30,066 nucleotides of DNA. Origin: Candidatus Pelagibacter sp. GTDB lineage: Bacteria > Pseudomonadota > Alphaproteobacteria > Pelagibacterales > Pelagibacteraceae. Made by a program: the position numbers and the translations under genes. Below the pieces are notes generated by a model. That model had not been told where the DNA came from. It did no database searches and saw nothing but the letters and a program-made list of their open reading frames with translations. Positions 17,841-25,608 of the stretch are shown here, piece after piece. The DNA is taken from NCBI GenBank assembly GCA_002704625.1, contig PAGZ01000015.1:1-30066 (forward strand), written 5' to 3'. Every line of letters starts with the position of its first letter. The first letter of the stretch is position 1.

Positions 17841-18821
17841 TTATTGTATCGCATGATTTTCCAAAGCCGTAATAAGAGCCGCTTTCTTAAATGATGAATA
17901 ACCTGGGATTTTAGCTTTCTTTGCTAATCCCTTAAGGTCAGAAACATTCATCTTAATAAACTCTGTTCCTGTAGGTATAGATATATTAGTATCAGCGGTG
18001 GCAACATCATTCTCATCTAAATTATTTGAACTTGAACCTAATGAACTGCTCTTTGTAGAGTTTTCTACAGTATTATCTAGTGATTCCATATTATCCAAGT
18101 CTCCTAGAGATATTTCGTTAATAGCATCACTTGTTTCACCTTCTTTAATTTCTTTAACTTCTTCTATTTCTGTAATTTGAGGGCCATCATTTTGAAAACT
18201 GAAGTTAACAAGTTCTTTGTCTTCTAATTCTAATGCTTGCATAACCATAGCTACTGCTGGGGCATTTGTATTATCAACTTTCATAACAGTAATTGGTGCA
18301 ACATTCAATAGATCATCTAATGAACTACCTATAATATTTTCACCAAGATTAATAACTCTGTTTTCTTCATCATCATTTTCATTATCATTTTCATTATCAT
18401 TTTCATTATCATTTTCATTATCATTATCATCATCATTTTCAGAATCATCCTCTTCAGAATCATCCTCTTCAGAATCATCCTCTTCATCGCTGTTCTCATT
18501 ATCAGATACAGGAAGTAAAGCTCTTGGTTTTCCGCTCCATTCTTTTGCGGCTTCTATTGCAGATAAAGTTGCTCCATTATCAGGAGTTTCCTCAGACTGT
18601 TGAGTTTTTACGTGACCCCCGCTGCTTGCAGGAGCTTGTTGACTTACCAGTTGATGTTTTACATTAGCAATAAATGTTTGTAATATACCTGATTGTGCAG
18701 TAAGACCTTTTTCTAAAGTAGCAACACGAGCATTAAAATAATAAACAACTGCACCAACCAATAAAAGACATACACTTATTGCAATAATAAAACCAGATCC
18801 TTCGAGACCAAACATGTTCAT
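17841..18821 (-). CDS. Membrane-anchored acidic protein with SAP-like C-terminus
   Basis: A 326-residue protein, probably a virion membrane component that reaches DNA. A TM helix lies near 9-29 (GFIIAISVCLLLVGAVVYYF), followed by a coiled-coil stretch (VATLEKGLTAQSGIL). A long acidic, disordered region follows, with SEEDD and NDNE tandem repeats (about 113-152). The last 40 residues (IKMNVSDLKGLAKKAKIPG to LITALENHAI) look like a SAP or Rho-N fold, a small DNA/RNA-binding helix pair. A TM anchor plus a nucleic-acid-binding tail would suit tethering of the genome to the inner membrane, which is inference. The start is the ATG at 18819-18821; the second ATG two codons later is equally possible. 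Confidence 0.8.
   Translation of the reverse strand: MNMFGLEGSGFIIAISVCLLLVGAVVYYFNARVATLEKGLTAQSGILQTFIANVKHQLVSQQAPASSGGHVKTQQSEETPDNGATLSAIEAAKEWSGKPRALLPVSDNENSDEEDDSEEDDSEEDDSENDDDNDNENDNENDNENDNENDDEENRVINLGENIIGSSLDDLLNVAPITVMKVDNTNAPAVAMVMQALELEDKELVNFSFQNDGPQITEIEEVKEIKEGETSDAINEISLGDLDNMESLDNTVENSTKSSSLGSSSNNLDENDVATADTNISIPTGTEFIKMNVSDLKGLAKKAKIPGYSSFKKAALITALENHAIQ
18375..18422 (-). repeat. Four perfect 12-nt tandem repeats (Asn-Asp-Asn-Glu)
   Basis: ATTTTCATTATC occurs four times head to tail on the plus strand. It codes the NDNE repeats of the acidic membrane protein. Confidence 0.9.
18441..18485 (-). repeat. Three perfect 15-nt tandem repeats (Ser-Glu-Glu-Asp-Asp)
   Basis: AGAATCATCCTCTTC occurs three times in tandem and codes the SEEDD repeats. 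Perfect identity suggests recent slippage or gene conversion. Confidence 0.9.
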
Positions 18822-18849
18822 TTCTAAAAAACTGTAATACTATTTATAT

Positions 18850-18866
18850 TAATACTGAACGTATTA
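18850..18866 (-). terminator. Hairpin over the MutS-like gene's stop codon
   Basis: TAATAC (18850-18855) pairs with GTATTA (18861-18866), which contains the stop codon complement. Confidence 0.4.
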
Positions 18867-20549
18867 TATTTTAAGACTTTTTATAACTTTTACGCTTTCA
18901 TTTATAATTTGTTCTGGATAAGCTAAATCTTTTAATACTTTAATACCTCCCTTAACATTTGATATACCCTTTTTGATTTTATAATTATAAACAAAGTCAT
19001 TATCTTTTTCTTCTACAAACATAAGCATATTTCTAACAGTTTTAGTTTTATCGAGGTTTTTACACAAATCTAAGAAATGAGTTGTTAACATATATGTAAC
19101 ATTTTTATCTTTATTAATATAGCTAAGATAAGCATTTGCAGCACTAATAGCTTCATAGGGATTTGTGCCTGAAAACAATTCATCAAATATACAAAAATGT
19201 CTATCATTATTATTTGAAATCTCTCTTAAAATAGATTTGCAGCGAGTCGCTTCTGCTTGAAATAAGCTATCTCTGCCAGATGTATCAGGTATATTAATAT
19301 AACTATGAAGAATAGTATAAGGAATAATATCAGCAGAATCATAATAACCATATCCAAATTGTTGTGATGTTATAATTGCAAACATTGTAGATTTTAATAT
19401 AGTAGTTTTTCCTGCTGCATTTGGACCTGTAATAATAATATTTTTAGATAAATCAATATTATTTTTAACAGGTTCAGTATCTATATGTGGATAGTAAACG
19501 CCATATATTTTTACTTTTTTATTAACAAAGTTAGCCCTACCAAGTGTTTTATTATTTATTTTATTAGATAATGTTACCATGCTATTTAGATAACTGTTTA
19601 ATTGTATGCAATATTCGATAACTTCACTTGATTCAGGATTCATATTCAGTGTGTACCATATACTCATTACATTACCCAAGTTTATAGCTTTTGAAAGAGA
19701 CATTCTGCATGGAGTTATATTATTAAGTTTTTTACATAGAGTTTTTGCTTTGATTTTAATTTCAGTTGTTCGTTTAATAAATGGTAAGTATAATGAATGT
19801 GTAGACCATTCTTTTTCAATATCATCCATAGCAGAAATTGTATAATTTAGATAATCGCGAATAACAAAAAGATTTTTATGTATTTCTTTCATATTTTTAA
19901 TAAACTTCATACAAGACTGAAAGTTGAAATAGACCTGTACTAAATAAAATACAAGAGAGATTATTATCATAACTTTTTTATCCCATGCTGCGCTGCCTAT
20001 ATAAAAAATTTGACCTAAACTATGATTTTTAAGAACAATTTCTAGATATTTATAGTATTCTTGCCATGTTACTAGGCTATTTTGCAATCTAATAAGAAAA
20101 AATGGAATAATTAGCATAATTAAAGGTAGTATCAATGATAAAATTGGAGAAGCTATACTATATAAACTCATCCACTGCATTGCTGTAGGATTCTCATTTA
20201 GAAATCTTAACATACTCCACTCTACATAATCATATTTATTGAGAAAATCTTTATTATTTAATAGTGTTTTTCTAATATCCATAATATTTTCATGGCTGGG
20301 TGGTAGTGGTATGCCATTTGTTAATATTTTTTGAGTTTGTTTTAAAAAATCTGTATTATCTGTAAAATATTTTGATTGCTGGGCGATAGTAAGTTTTTTA
20401 AAATCATCATCTGCATCAAATAATGTTTCATAAAACGGATTTTCTCCACTTATTAGTTCTAAATCGTTATTTATTTCAGATTTCATTTTTTTTTTATTTT
20501 CTAAATACGCTAAAGGTATTTTAAATACTGGCTCTTTCTCAGAGGTCAT
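18864..20549 (-). CDS. MutS-like ATPase with transmembrane segments
   Basis: A 561-residue ABC-type ATPase of the MutS family core. The C-terminal ATPase domain has Walker A GPNAAGKTT (375-383), the Q-loop/lid region, the signature-like DSLFQAEATR (427-436), Walker B CIFDELFSGT (453-462) and the switch TTH (489-491). The first 330 residues are not the mismatch-binding MutS domains. They hold a Glu/Lys-rich start, two hydrophobic helices at about 131-154 and 192-208 and a lever-like helical stretch. It is therefore a membrane-associated MutS-type ATPase, similar in layout to bacterial TM-bearing MutS-related proteins. Canonical repair is unlikely, and a membrane-bound DNA-handling role is possible. 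The gene lies between an acidic membrane protein and the eIF4A-like helicase. Confidence 0.85.
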   Translation of the reverse strand: MTSEKEPVFKIPLAYLENKKKMKSEINNDLELISGENPFYETLFDADDDFKKLTIAQQSKYFTDNTDFLKQTQKILTNGIPLPPSHENIMDIRKTLLNNKDFLNKYDYVEWSMLRFLNENPTAMQWMSLYSIASPILSLILPLIMLIIPFFLIRLQNSLVTWQEYYKYLEIVLKNHSLGQIFYIGSAAWDKKVMIIISLVFYLVQVYFNFQSCMKFIKNMKEIHKNLFVIRDYLNYTISAMDDIEKEWSTHSLYLPFIKRTTEIKIKAKTLCKKLNNITPCRMSLSKAINLGNVMSIWYTLNMNPESSEVIEYCIQLNSYLNSMVTLSNKINNKTLGRANFVNKKVKIYGVYYPHIDTEPVKNNIDLSKNIIITGPNAAGKTTILKSTMFAIITSQQFGYGYYDSADIIPYTILHSYINIPDTSGRDSLFQAEATRCKSILREISNNNDRHFCIFDELFSGTNPYEAISAANAYLSYINKDKNVTYMLTTHFLDLCKNLDKTKTVRNMLMFVEEKDNDFVYNYKIKKGISNVKGGIKVLKDLAYPEQIINESVKVIKSLKI

Positions 20550-20556
20550 CTAGTTT

Positions 20557-20595
20557 ATTTGCAAGATATTATGTTTGTTATTATAACTTGCAAAT
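20557..20595 (-). terminator. Hairpin downstream of the DEAD-box gene
   Basis: ATTTGCAAG (20557-20565) and CTTGCAAAT (20587-20595) are perfectly complementary with a 21-nt loop, 7 nt beyond the stop at 20602. Confidence 0.5.
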
Positions 20596-20601
20596 TGCTG
20601 T

Positions 20602-21843
20602 TTAAATACCATCAAGTTTTTCTGCCCAATTCAATGGCATTTCTTCAATTTGTGTTGAATAATGACCCTCAATATCCTTAAGCTTTCTTACATCTCGTCG
20701 TGTAATAAAGTTAATTCCAACACCCTTACGTCCCCATCGACCACTGCGTCCAATCCGATGTAGGTAAGTATGAATACACTTTGGAAGATCAAAATTAATA
20801 ACAGTGCTTACCTGTTGAACATCAATGCCACGCGCCGTAACATTAGATGAAATTAGCACCCTCGATGTACCATTACGGAACTCTTTATATGCCTTTATTC
20901 TATCATCTTTATCCATGCTGCTATGAATCTGAGCGACAGGATAATTGTCTTCAATCATGGCATCATAAAGATCTTGAACACGCTTAACACTATTACAATA
21001 AATAATACACTGCGTCATAGAAAATGCTGCAAAAATATCTTTAAGGCAATCATACTTTTGTGCATCATCTTCTAGTGCGACATAAAACTGACTAATACCT
21101 TCTAGTGTAAGCTGCTCTGCTTTAACTAATACCTTAACTGGATCTCGCATAAACTTATCTGTAAGTGAATGCACTTCATGAGGAAGGGTTGCACTAAAAA
21201 GACCTACCTGAACATTCTGAGGCATATGTTGAAAGATATTATAAACCTGCTCTTTAAATCCAGCAGAAAGAAGTTCATCTGCTTCATCTAAAATAATTAG
21301 CTTTAGTTTACTAGTATTTAGCTTTCTACGACGTAGCATATCATAAATCCTTCCTGGACAACCTACAATAATTTGAGGCTTATTTTCATTTAATGCCTTG
21401 ATAGTAGTATCTGTAGATGTACCACCTATAAGAAGTTCACTTTTGTAGTTTTTAACAAAGGAGCCAAGAGAATCAATAACACTTTTTGTTTGAAGAGACA
21501 ACTCTCTAGTATGTGAAAGAATAATTGCCTGAACATCATTTTTTGTGAAATCAACTCTTGCAAGAGTTCCTACTGTAAAACAGCCCGTTTTGCCGGTTCC
21601 AGATTGTGCTTGTGCAATAATATCTCTCTCTAAAAGCATAGGCGATACTGCTTTACACTGAATTGGACTTGGTTTTTCAAAACCATAGGCATAGATACCT
21701 CTAAGAATAGAAGGATCTATAACTAATTCATCCCAATTTTCGATAGCTCCAGAACTTGTATCATAGGTTTCTATATCATTATTATTATTATTATTATTTA
21801 TAACGGTATTATTTGTGGTTTGGGGGGGTGTTTGATCTGTCAT
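20602..21843 (-). CDS. DEAD-box RNA helicase, eIF4A-like
   Basis: A 413-residue ATP-dependent RNA helicase. All core motifs are readable: Q-motif (GFEKPSPIQ, 54-62), motif I AQSGTGKT (79-86), Ia (HTRELSLQ, where cellular eIF4A has PTRELA), Ib/GG region (GGTSTD), TPGR-like CPGR, DEAD (186-189), SAT (217-219), motif IV (IIYCNS), motif V (SSNVTARGIDV) and motif VI HRIGRSGR. The length and FEKPSPIQ block fit eIF4A/FAL1, so it probably unwinds mRNA 5' leaders in viral translation or acts in RNA processing. An N-terminal Asn run lies at about 16-22. The gene is head-to-head with the MIF4G gene, 110 nt apart, which supports an eIF4F-like partnership. TATAC lies 4 nt before the ATG (plus-strand GTATA, 21848-21852). 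Confidence 0.93.
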   Translation of the reverse strand: MTDQTPPQTTNNTVINNNNNNNDIETYDTSSGAIENWDELVIDPSILRGIYAYGFEKPSPIQCKAVSPMLLERDIIAQAQSGTGKTGCFTVGTLARVDFTKNDVQAIILSHTRELSLQTKSVIDSLGSFVKNYKSELLIGGTSTDTTIKALNENKPQIIVGCPGRIYDMLRRRKLNTSKLKLIILDEADELLSAGFKEQVYNIFQHMPQNVQVGLFSATLPHEVHSLTDKFMRDPVKVLVKAEQLTLEGISQFYVALEDDAQKYDCLKDIFAAFSMTQCIIYCNSVKRVQDLYDAMIEDNYPVAQIHSSMDKDDRIKAYKEFRNGTSRVLISSNVTARGIDVQQVSTVINFDLPKCIHTYLHRIGRSGRWGRKGVGINFITRRDVRKLKDIEGHYSTQIEEMPLNWAEKLDGI

Positions 21844-21912
21844 AATCGTATATTATCTATCTAGCAGACTTTAAGTATATTACAGTTTCTATTCTATATA
21901 TTATTTTACATG

Positions 21913-21920
21913 AAAATTGA
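21913..21920 (+). promoter_or_regulatory. AAAATTGA early-promoter-like motif
   Basis: An exact octamer 33 nt upstream of the MIF4G ATG at 21954, in the divergent spacer shared with the helicase. Confidence 0.6.
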
Positions 21921-21953
21921 TTTAGAATGACATGATAATATATTGTAGGAACT

Positions 21954-22946
21954 ATGACAACAGCAGCGATGCCTATTACAAATAAGTATACTCTTGGTGA
22001 AATTGAAGATATTATCTGCAATGGAATAGACTACCAACTACCAAATGTTATACGTGAAAAAATTCAAGAAATTGCTGATCAAGTAGGTGCTCCTGAATAT
22101 GTTAGAACGCCACAATTTGTCCGCAAAGATCGTATAGGGCGTGGAAATGGAGGTGGTGGTAGACGAAATCGACGAAAAGCCCAAGAAGTAAGCGAAGAAG
22201 ATTGGGAAGCAATTCGCAAGTTTGAAGCAACTCAGCGTGAGACACGTGAAGGTATTGATGCTTCTATTGATCTTATTAGGAAAGCATTGAATAAAATTAC
22301 AGACAAAACATATGATAATTTATTTCCACAGATCATAGAAGAAATGAATAAGGTTGTTGCAGCAAGTTCTAATATTGAATCTGGCATAGAAGATATGGAA
22401 AAATTGAGTAATCGTATCTTCTCAATTGTTAGTGAGACAGCATTCTATTCTGATATGTATGCGAAATTGTATTATGAGCTAGTTAAAAAGTATACATGGC
22501 TAAGACCTGTACTAGATAAAACATTTGAAAAATATCTTAGCAGCACAAAAACAATTGTATATTGTAATTCAGATGATGATTATGATGGATTTTGTAGAAA
22601 TAATAAAGAAAATAGTCGAAGACAGGCTATTGGTAAGTTCTTTGTAAATATCAGCCGTTATGAATCTATTGATCCCGCCGCTGTTGCATATATTATTGAA
22701 GAGATTCAAAGTAATATGATGAGTCTTTACAAAGAAGAAGATAAAGCTGAAATTGTTGATGAACTTTCAGAAATTACTAGTGGAATGATTATTGCTGGAT
22801 ACGAAGATATATTGTGTAAAACTGACAATTGGCATAGAATTATTCAAAATGTTAAAGAAATATCTGGTCTTAAAGCTCGTGACTTTGCTTCACTAAGCAA
22901 TAAGACAGTTTTCAAACATATGGATATTATGGACGTTATTTCGTAA
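21954..22946 (+). CDS. MIF4G-domain (eIF4G-like) protein
   Basis: A 330-residue putative translation scaffold. After an N-terminal helix and a Gly/Arg-rich basic linker (about 55-80, RGNGGGGRRNRRK, suited to RNA binding) comes an all-helical region of about 235 residues. It starts EEDWEAIRKFEATQRETREG and continues IRKALNKITDKTYDNLFPQI, the classical first two helices of MIF4G domains (LNKLTxxNF/Y). The helices EIQSNMMSLYKEEDKAEIVDEL complete the repeats. MIF4G domains bind eIF4A, and the neighbouring divergent gene encodes an eIF4A-like helicase. No eIF4E- or PABP-binding sites are obvious, so the protein is a reduced eIF4G. The start is the ATG at 21954, with an AAAATTGA motif upstream. Confidence 0.85.
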   Translation: MTTAAMPITNKYTLGEIEDIICNGIDYQLPNVIREKIQEIADQVGAPEYVRTPQFVRKDRIGRGNGGGGRRNRRKAQEVSEEDWEAIRKFEATQRETREGIDASIDLIRKALNKITDKTYDNLFPQIIEEMNKVVAASSNIESGIEDMEKLSNRIFSIVSETAFYSDMYAKLYYELVKKYTWLRPVLDKTFEKYLSSTKTIVYCNSDDDYDGFCRNNKENSRRQAIGKFFVNISRYESIDPAAVAYIIEEIQSNMMSLYKEEDKAEIVDELSEITSGMIIAGYEDILCKTDNWHRIIQNVKEISGLKARDFASLSNKTVFKHMDIMDVIS

Positions 22947-22982
22947 ATTAAGTTAAACAATGAACTAGTTATATCATAACGA

Positions 22983-23354
22983 ATGGAACATTTTCTTTAT
23001 GATATCGTAGATAAGGAGGATTCTGTTAATCAGACAGATGCTGAAACTATTATAAGTTCTTTTAAAGATGCTTCATCACCATATGTTTCTAATTTAGATG
23101 AAGTAAATACAAGAACAGCTTTAGTTATGTCATATGATCTTAATTTTACTTCAGTTCAATTAACAAAAATTTTGGAATATTATGATATTTCAGTTAGAAA
23201 AATGAAAAAAATAGACAAGGCAGAAGCAATCGCTGATTTTGAAATGGCAGATGTGAATACTGCAATCGTAGAAAAAAGGAAAAAATATTGGCAATGGATA
23301 AAAGAATTATCGCAAGATGATTATTTTAAAAAATATATAGCTGTTAAGTTATAA
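22983..23354 (+). CDS. Small conserved hypothetical protein
   Basis: A 123-residue protein with no recognised domain. It is acidic and helical in the first half (MEHFLYDIVDKEDSVNQTD) and Lys-rich with KKYWQWIKEL near the end. Helical patterns such as VQLTKILEYYDISVRKMKKI suggest a small bundle. It sits 36 nt after the MIF4G gene and 38 nt before the OTU-NADAR gene on the same strand, and I recall similar short proteins in related algal viruses. It may be a virus-specific partner of one of its neighbours, but nothing in the sequence shows this. Confidence 0.7.
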   Translation: MEHFLYDIVDKEDSVNQTDAETIISSFKDASSPYVSNLDEVNTRTALVMSYDLNFTSVQLTKILEYYDISVRKMKKIDKAEAIADFEMADVNTAIVEKRKKYWQWIKELSQDDYFKKYIAVKL

Positions 23355-23392
23355 AAGTTAGGTTAAAAATATATCATTAGACTATATACTTG

Positions 23393-25459
23393 ATGGTTAA
23401 ATCAAATCTAGTAAAGTCAGTTAATTATCCTGAGATTAAAACACTGGATGAGGAAGATAAAAACCATGATGCAGATATGTATGAATTGCAGATTCTAGGA
23501 GTCGATTGTATTATTGCATTAGGAATGAGTAAGTTTGCTTTTATAGATCAAGATATTGTATATTATCCTGTATATTTGATTAGAAATGATCGTGTCGATA
23601 GTCAAATTGGATTATATGAAATTATGAAAAATAAACAGATAAGTGTATTAGATGAAGATGGTGATATTGATATTGAGAGATTAGGTCCACTGCTATTATA
23701 TTCTTATGTAAACTCCGAATACCTAAACTTAAAAGAGCAAGAAGAACCAGCTACAAAAATTGTACCTTCAACACAAGATGCGGATTGTGCACCTGAAGAC
23801 GAAGATGAACAAGAAGATGAAGATGAACAAGAAGATGAAGAGGAAGAGGGTGAGGAAGATGATGAGGGACAAACATTTTCTCCTTTAAAGGGTCAGGATT
23901 CAGAGCAAGCTATAAAAGAAAGAAAAGCTTATAAGAAAACAAAGAATGAACCTTGGGTTCAAACATTTATGACAAACAAAAATTATAGTATTAAAGATAA
24001 CGAGGGTGGCGGAGATTGTCTTTTCGCAAGTATTCGAGATGGATTAGCTCGCGTTGGTATTAACACTACTGTAGCAGCACTAAGAGATCAACTCGCAGAA
24101 CAAGCAACACAAGATGTATTTGAAGGATATAGAATTATGTATGAAACAACACAGGCAGAAATTGCAGTAGTAGATGCTGATATGAAATTTATGACTAAGG
24201 AGTTCAAGGAAATAACAAAGCGTGGCAAAGAAACAAGAGATAGAGAAGTTTTAAAACAGTTAACTGTGGAAGCTAAAAAAATAAAGGATAATTATAATAG
24301 AGCAAAACTAGAAAAACGTAATGCAAAGCTTCTTGCAGAAGAATATGCATTTATGAAAGGTATCACTGACCTTGAGAAGTTCAAGGCTGTTATTAGAACC
24401 TGCAATTTTTGGGGTGAAACTTGGGCTATTTCTACACTAGAGAGAGTTCTTAACATTAAATTAATTATTTTAAGCAGAGAAGCTTTTCGAGACAAAGATT
24501 TAGATAATGTTTTATTGTGTGGTCAATTAAATGATGTAGTATTAGAAGAAAATGGCATATTTACGCCAAAATACTATATTATGGTTGAATATTTGGGTGC
24601 TCATTATACACTTGTAACTTACAAAGATAGAGGAGCATTATCATTTAATGAAATCCCATATGATCTAAAAGTAAAGATTGTTGAAAGATGTTTAGAGCGT
24701 GCTGCAGGACCATTCTATATTATTCCAGAGTTCAGAACATTCATGGAAAGTATACACGTAGAACCACCATTGCCAGAAGATGATAGTACGCCACCGGGAG
24801 ATGTTACATCTGATCTTTTTGATGAAAATATAGTTTTCCAATTTTACTCTAAGTCGGCGAATGCACCAAGACCAGGAAGGGGGTCTGGTGAGAAGATACA
24901 ACCAGAAGATGAATTAAAGTTTGGTGAGCTAGCTACAATTCCAGAGTGGAGAAGAAAACTATCAAACTTTTGGATTGCACCATTTGATTTGAATGGACAT
25001 AGATGGAGCTCAGTTGAACATTATTATCAAGCATCTAAGTTCAAAGAAAATAATCCTCAGTTCTACTTGCAGTTTACACTAGATGCAAACCCAGAAGGCG
25101 AGTTAGCAAAAGACCCAGCTCTTGCGAAAGCTGTTGGTGGCAAAACAGGCAAGTTTAAAGGCAAGCGAGTAAGAGAAGCAGAAATTGTGATAGATCCGAA
25201 CTTTTTCAACGGCAGACACAAGTCTGAGATGAAAGCAGCGCAGATGGCAAAGTTCGGCCAGAATGCAGAATTAAAGGAAATGCTGTTAGCTACAAAAATG
25301 GCAAAACTACAACACTTTGTTAGAGCAAATCCGCCAGTAGTTTTTATGGACTTAATGGAGGTTAGAAGAGAGCTAATGAAGTCTCTTAGTGCTAGTGAAA
25401 CAAAAAAAACAGATCAAGCTAATCTATTAGCCGATGCTGTTAAGAATCTTAAAATGTAA
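23393..25459 (+). CDS. OTU deubiquitinase-NADAR fusion protein
   Basis: A 688-residue three-part protein. Residues 1-115 form a globular virus-type domain (YELQILGVDCIIALGMSKF, VLDEDGDIDIERLGPLLLYS), then an acidic linker (134-158). Residues 190-410 are an OTU cysteine protease: GGGDCLF with Asp208 and nucleophile Cys209, a long coiled insert (255-320), WGETWAI, and catalytic His404 (GAHYTLVTY). Residues 480-645 are a NADAR (YbiA-like) domain: FYS, LSNFWIAPF (523-531), WSSVEHYYQASKF (538-550), and the final region GRHKSEMKAAQMAKFG. OTU enzymes cleave ubiquitin; NADAR proteins act on ADP-ribose or nucleotide derivatives. The ATG at 23393 is used; a TTG one codon earlier is not a credible start. 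TATAC (23385-23389) precedes it by 3 nt. Confidence 0.88.
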   Translation: MVKSNLVKSVNYPEIKTLDEEDKNHDADMYELQILGVDCIIALGMSKFAFIDQDIVYYPVYLIRNDRVDSQIGLYEIMKNKQISVLDEDGDIDIERLGPLLLYSYVNSEYLNLKEQEEPATKIVPSTQDADCAPEDEDEQEDEDEQEDEEEEGEEDDEGQTFSPLKGQDSEQAIKERKAYKKTKNEPWVQTFMTNKNYSIKDNEGGGDCLFASIRDGLARVGINTTVAALRDQLAEQATQDVFEGYRIMYETTQAEIAVVDADMKFMTKEFKEITKRGKETRDREVLKQLTVEAKKIKDNYNRAKLEKRNAKLLAEEYAFMKGITDLEKFKAVIRTCNFWGETWAISTLERVLNIKLIILSREAFRDKDLDNVLLCGQLNDVVLEENGIFTPKYYIMVEYLGAHYTLVTYKDRGALSFNEIPYDLKVKIVERCLERAAGPFYIIPEFRTFMESIHVEPPLPEDDSTPPGDVTSDLFDENIVFQFYSKSANAPRPGRGSGEKIQPEDELKFGELATIPEWRRKLSNFWIAPFDLNGHRWSSVEHYYQASKFKENNPQFYLQFTLDANPEGELAKDPALAKAVGGKTGKFKGKRVREAEIVIDPNFFNGRHKSEMKAAQMAKFGQNAELKEMLLATKMAKLQHFVRANPPVVFMDLMEVRRELMKSLSASETKKTDQANLLADAVKNLKM
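23795..23866 (+). repeat. Acidic Glu/Asp codon repeat within the linker
   Basis: Repeats of GAAGATGAACAAGAAGATGA with 18-nt spacing code DEDEQE. They form the flexible joint before the OTU domain. Confidence 0.7.
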
Positions 25460-25539
25460 TTTGAATCGATTAATGATTAATTATATCCAGAAAACCCAGA
25501 ATACATTAATCTACTCTAAGTGTGGGATAAAATAGTAGA

Positions 25540-25558
25540 ATAGTTTATAGAAAACTAT
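25540..25558 (+). terminator. ATAGTTT/AAACTAT hairpin
   Basis: A 7-bp perfect stem (25540-25546 with 25552-25558) with a 5-nt loop, 81 nt after the OTU-NADAR stop. Confidence 0.45.
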
Positions 25559-25581
25559 CAAAATATTAGAACATAAAAAAT

Positions 25582-25608
25582 ATAATGTATATTATCAATA
25601 TACATTAT
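25582..25608. promoter_or_regulatory. 12-bp perfect inverted repeat overlapping a start codon
   Basis: ATAATGTATATT (25582-25593), ATC spacer, AATATACATTAT (25597-25608). The right arm contains TATAC (25599-25603) and the AT of the ATG at 25607. It could be a transcript-end hairpin, a regulator site or an mRNA structure hiding the start. Confidence 0.6.

Noticed and set aside
18375..18485. CRISPR-like array
   Set aside because: Repeats are contiguous 12- and 15-nt units without spacers and in frame with an acidic coding region.
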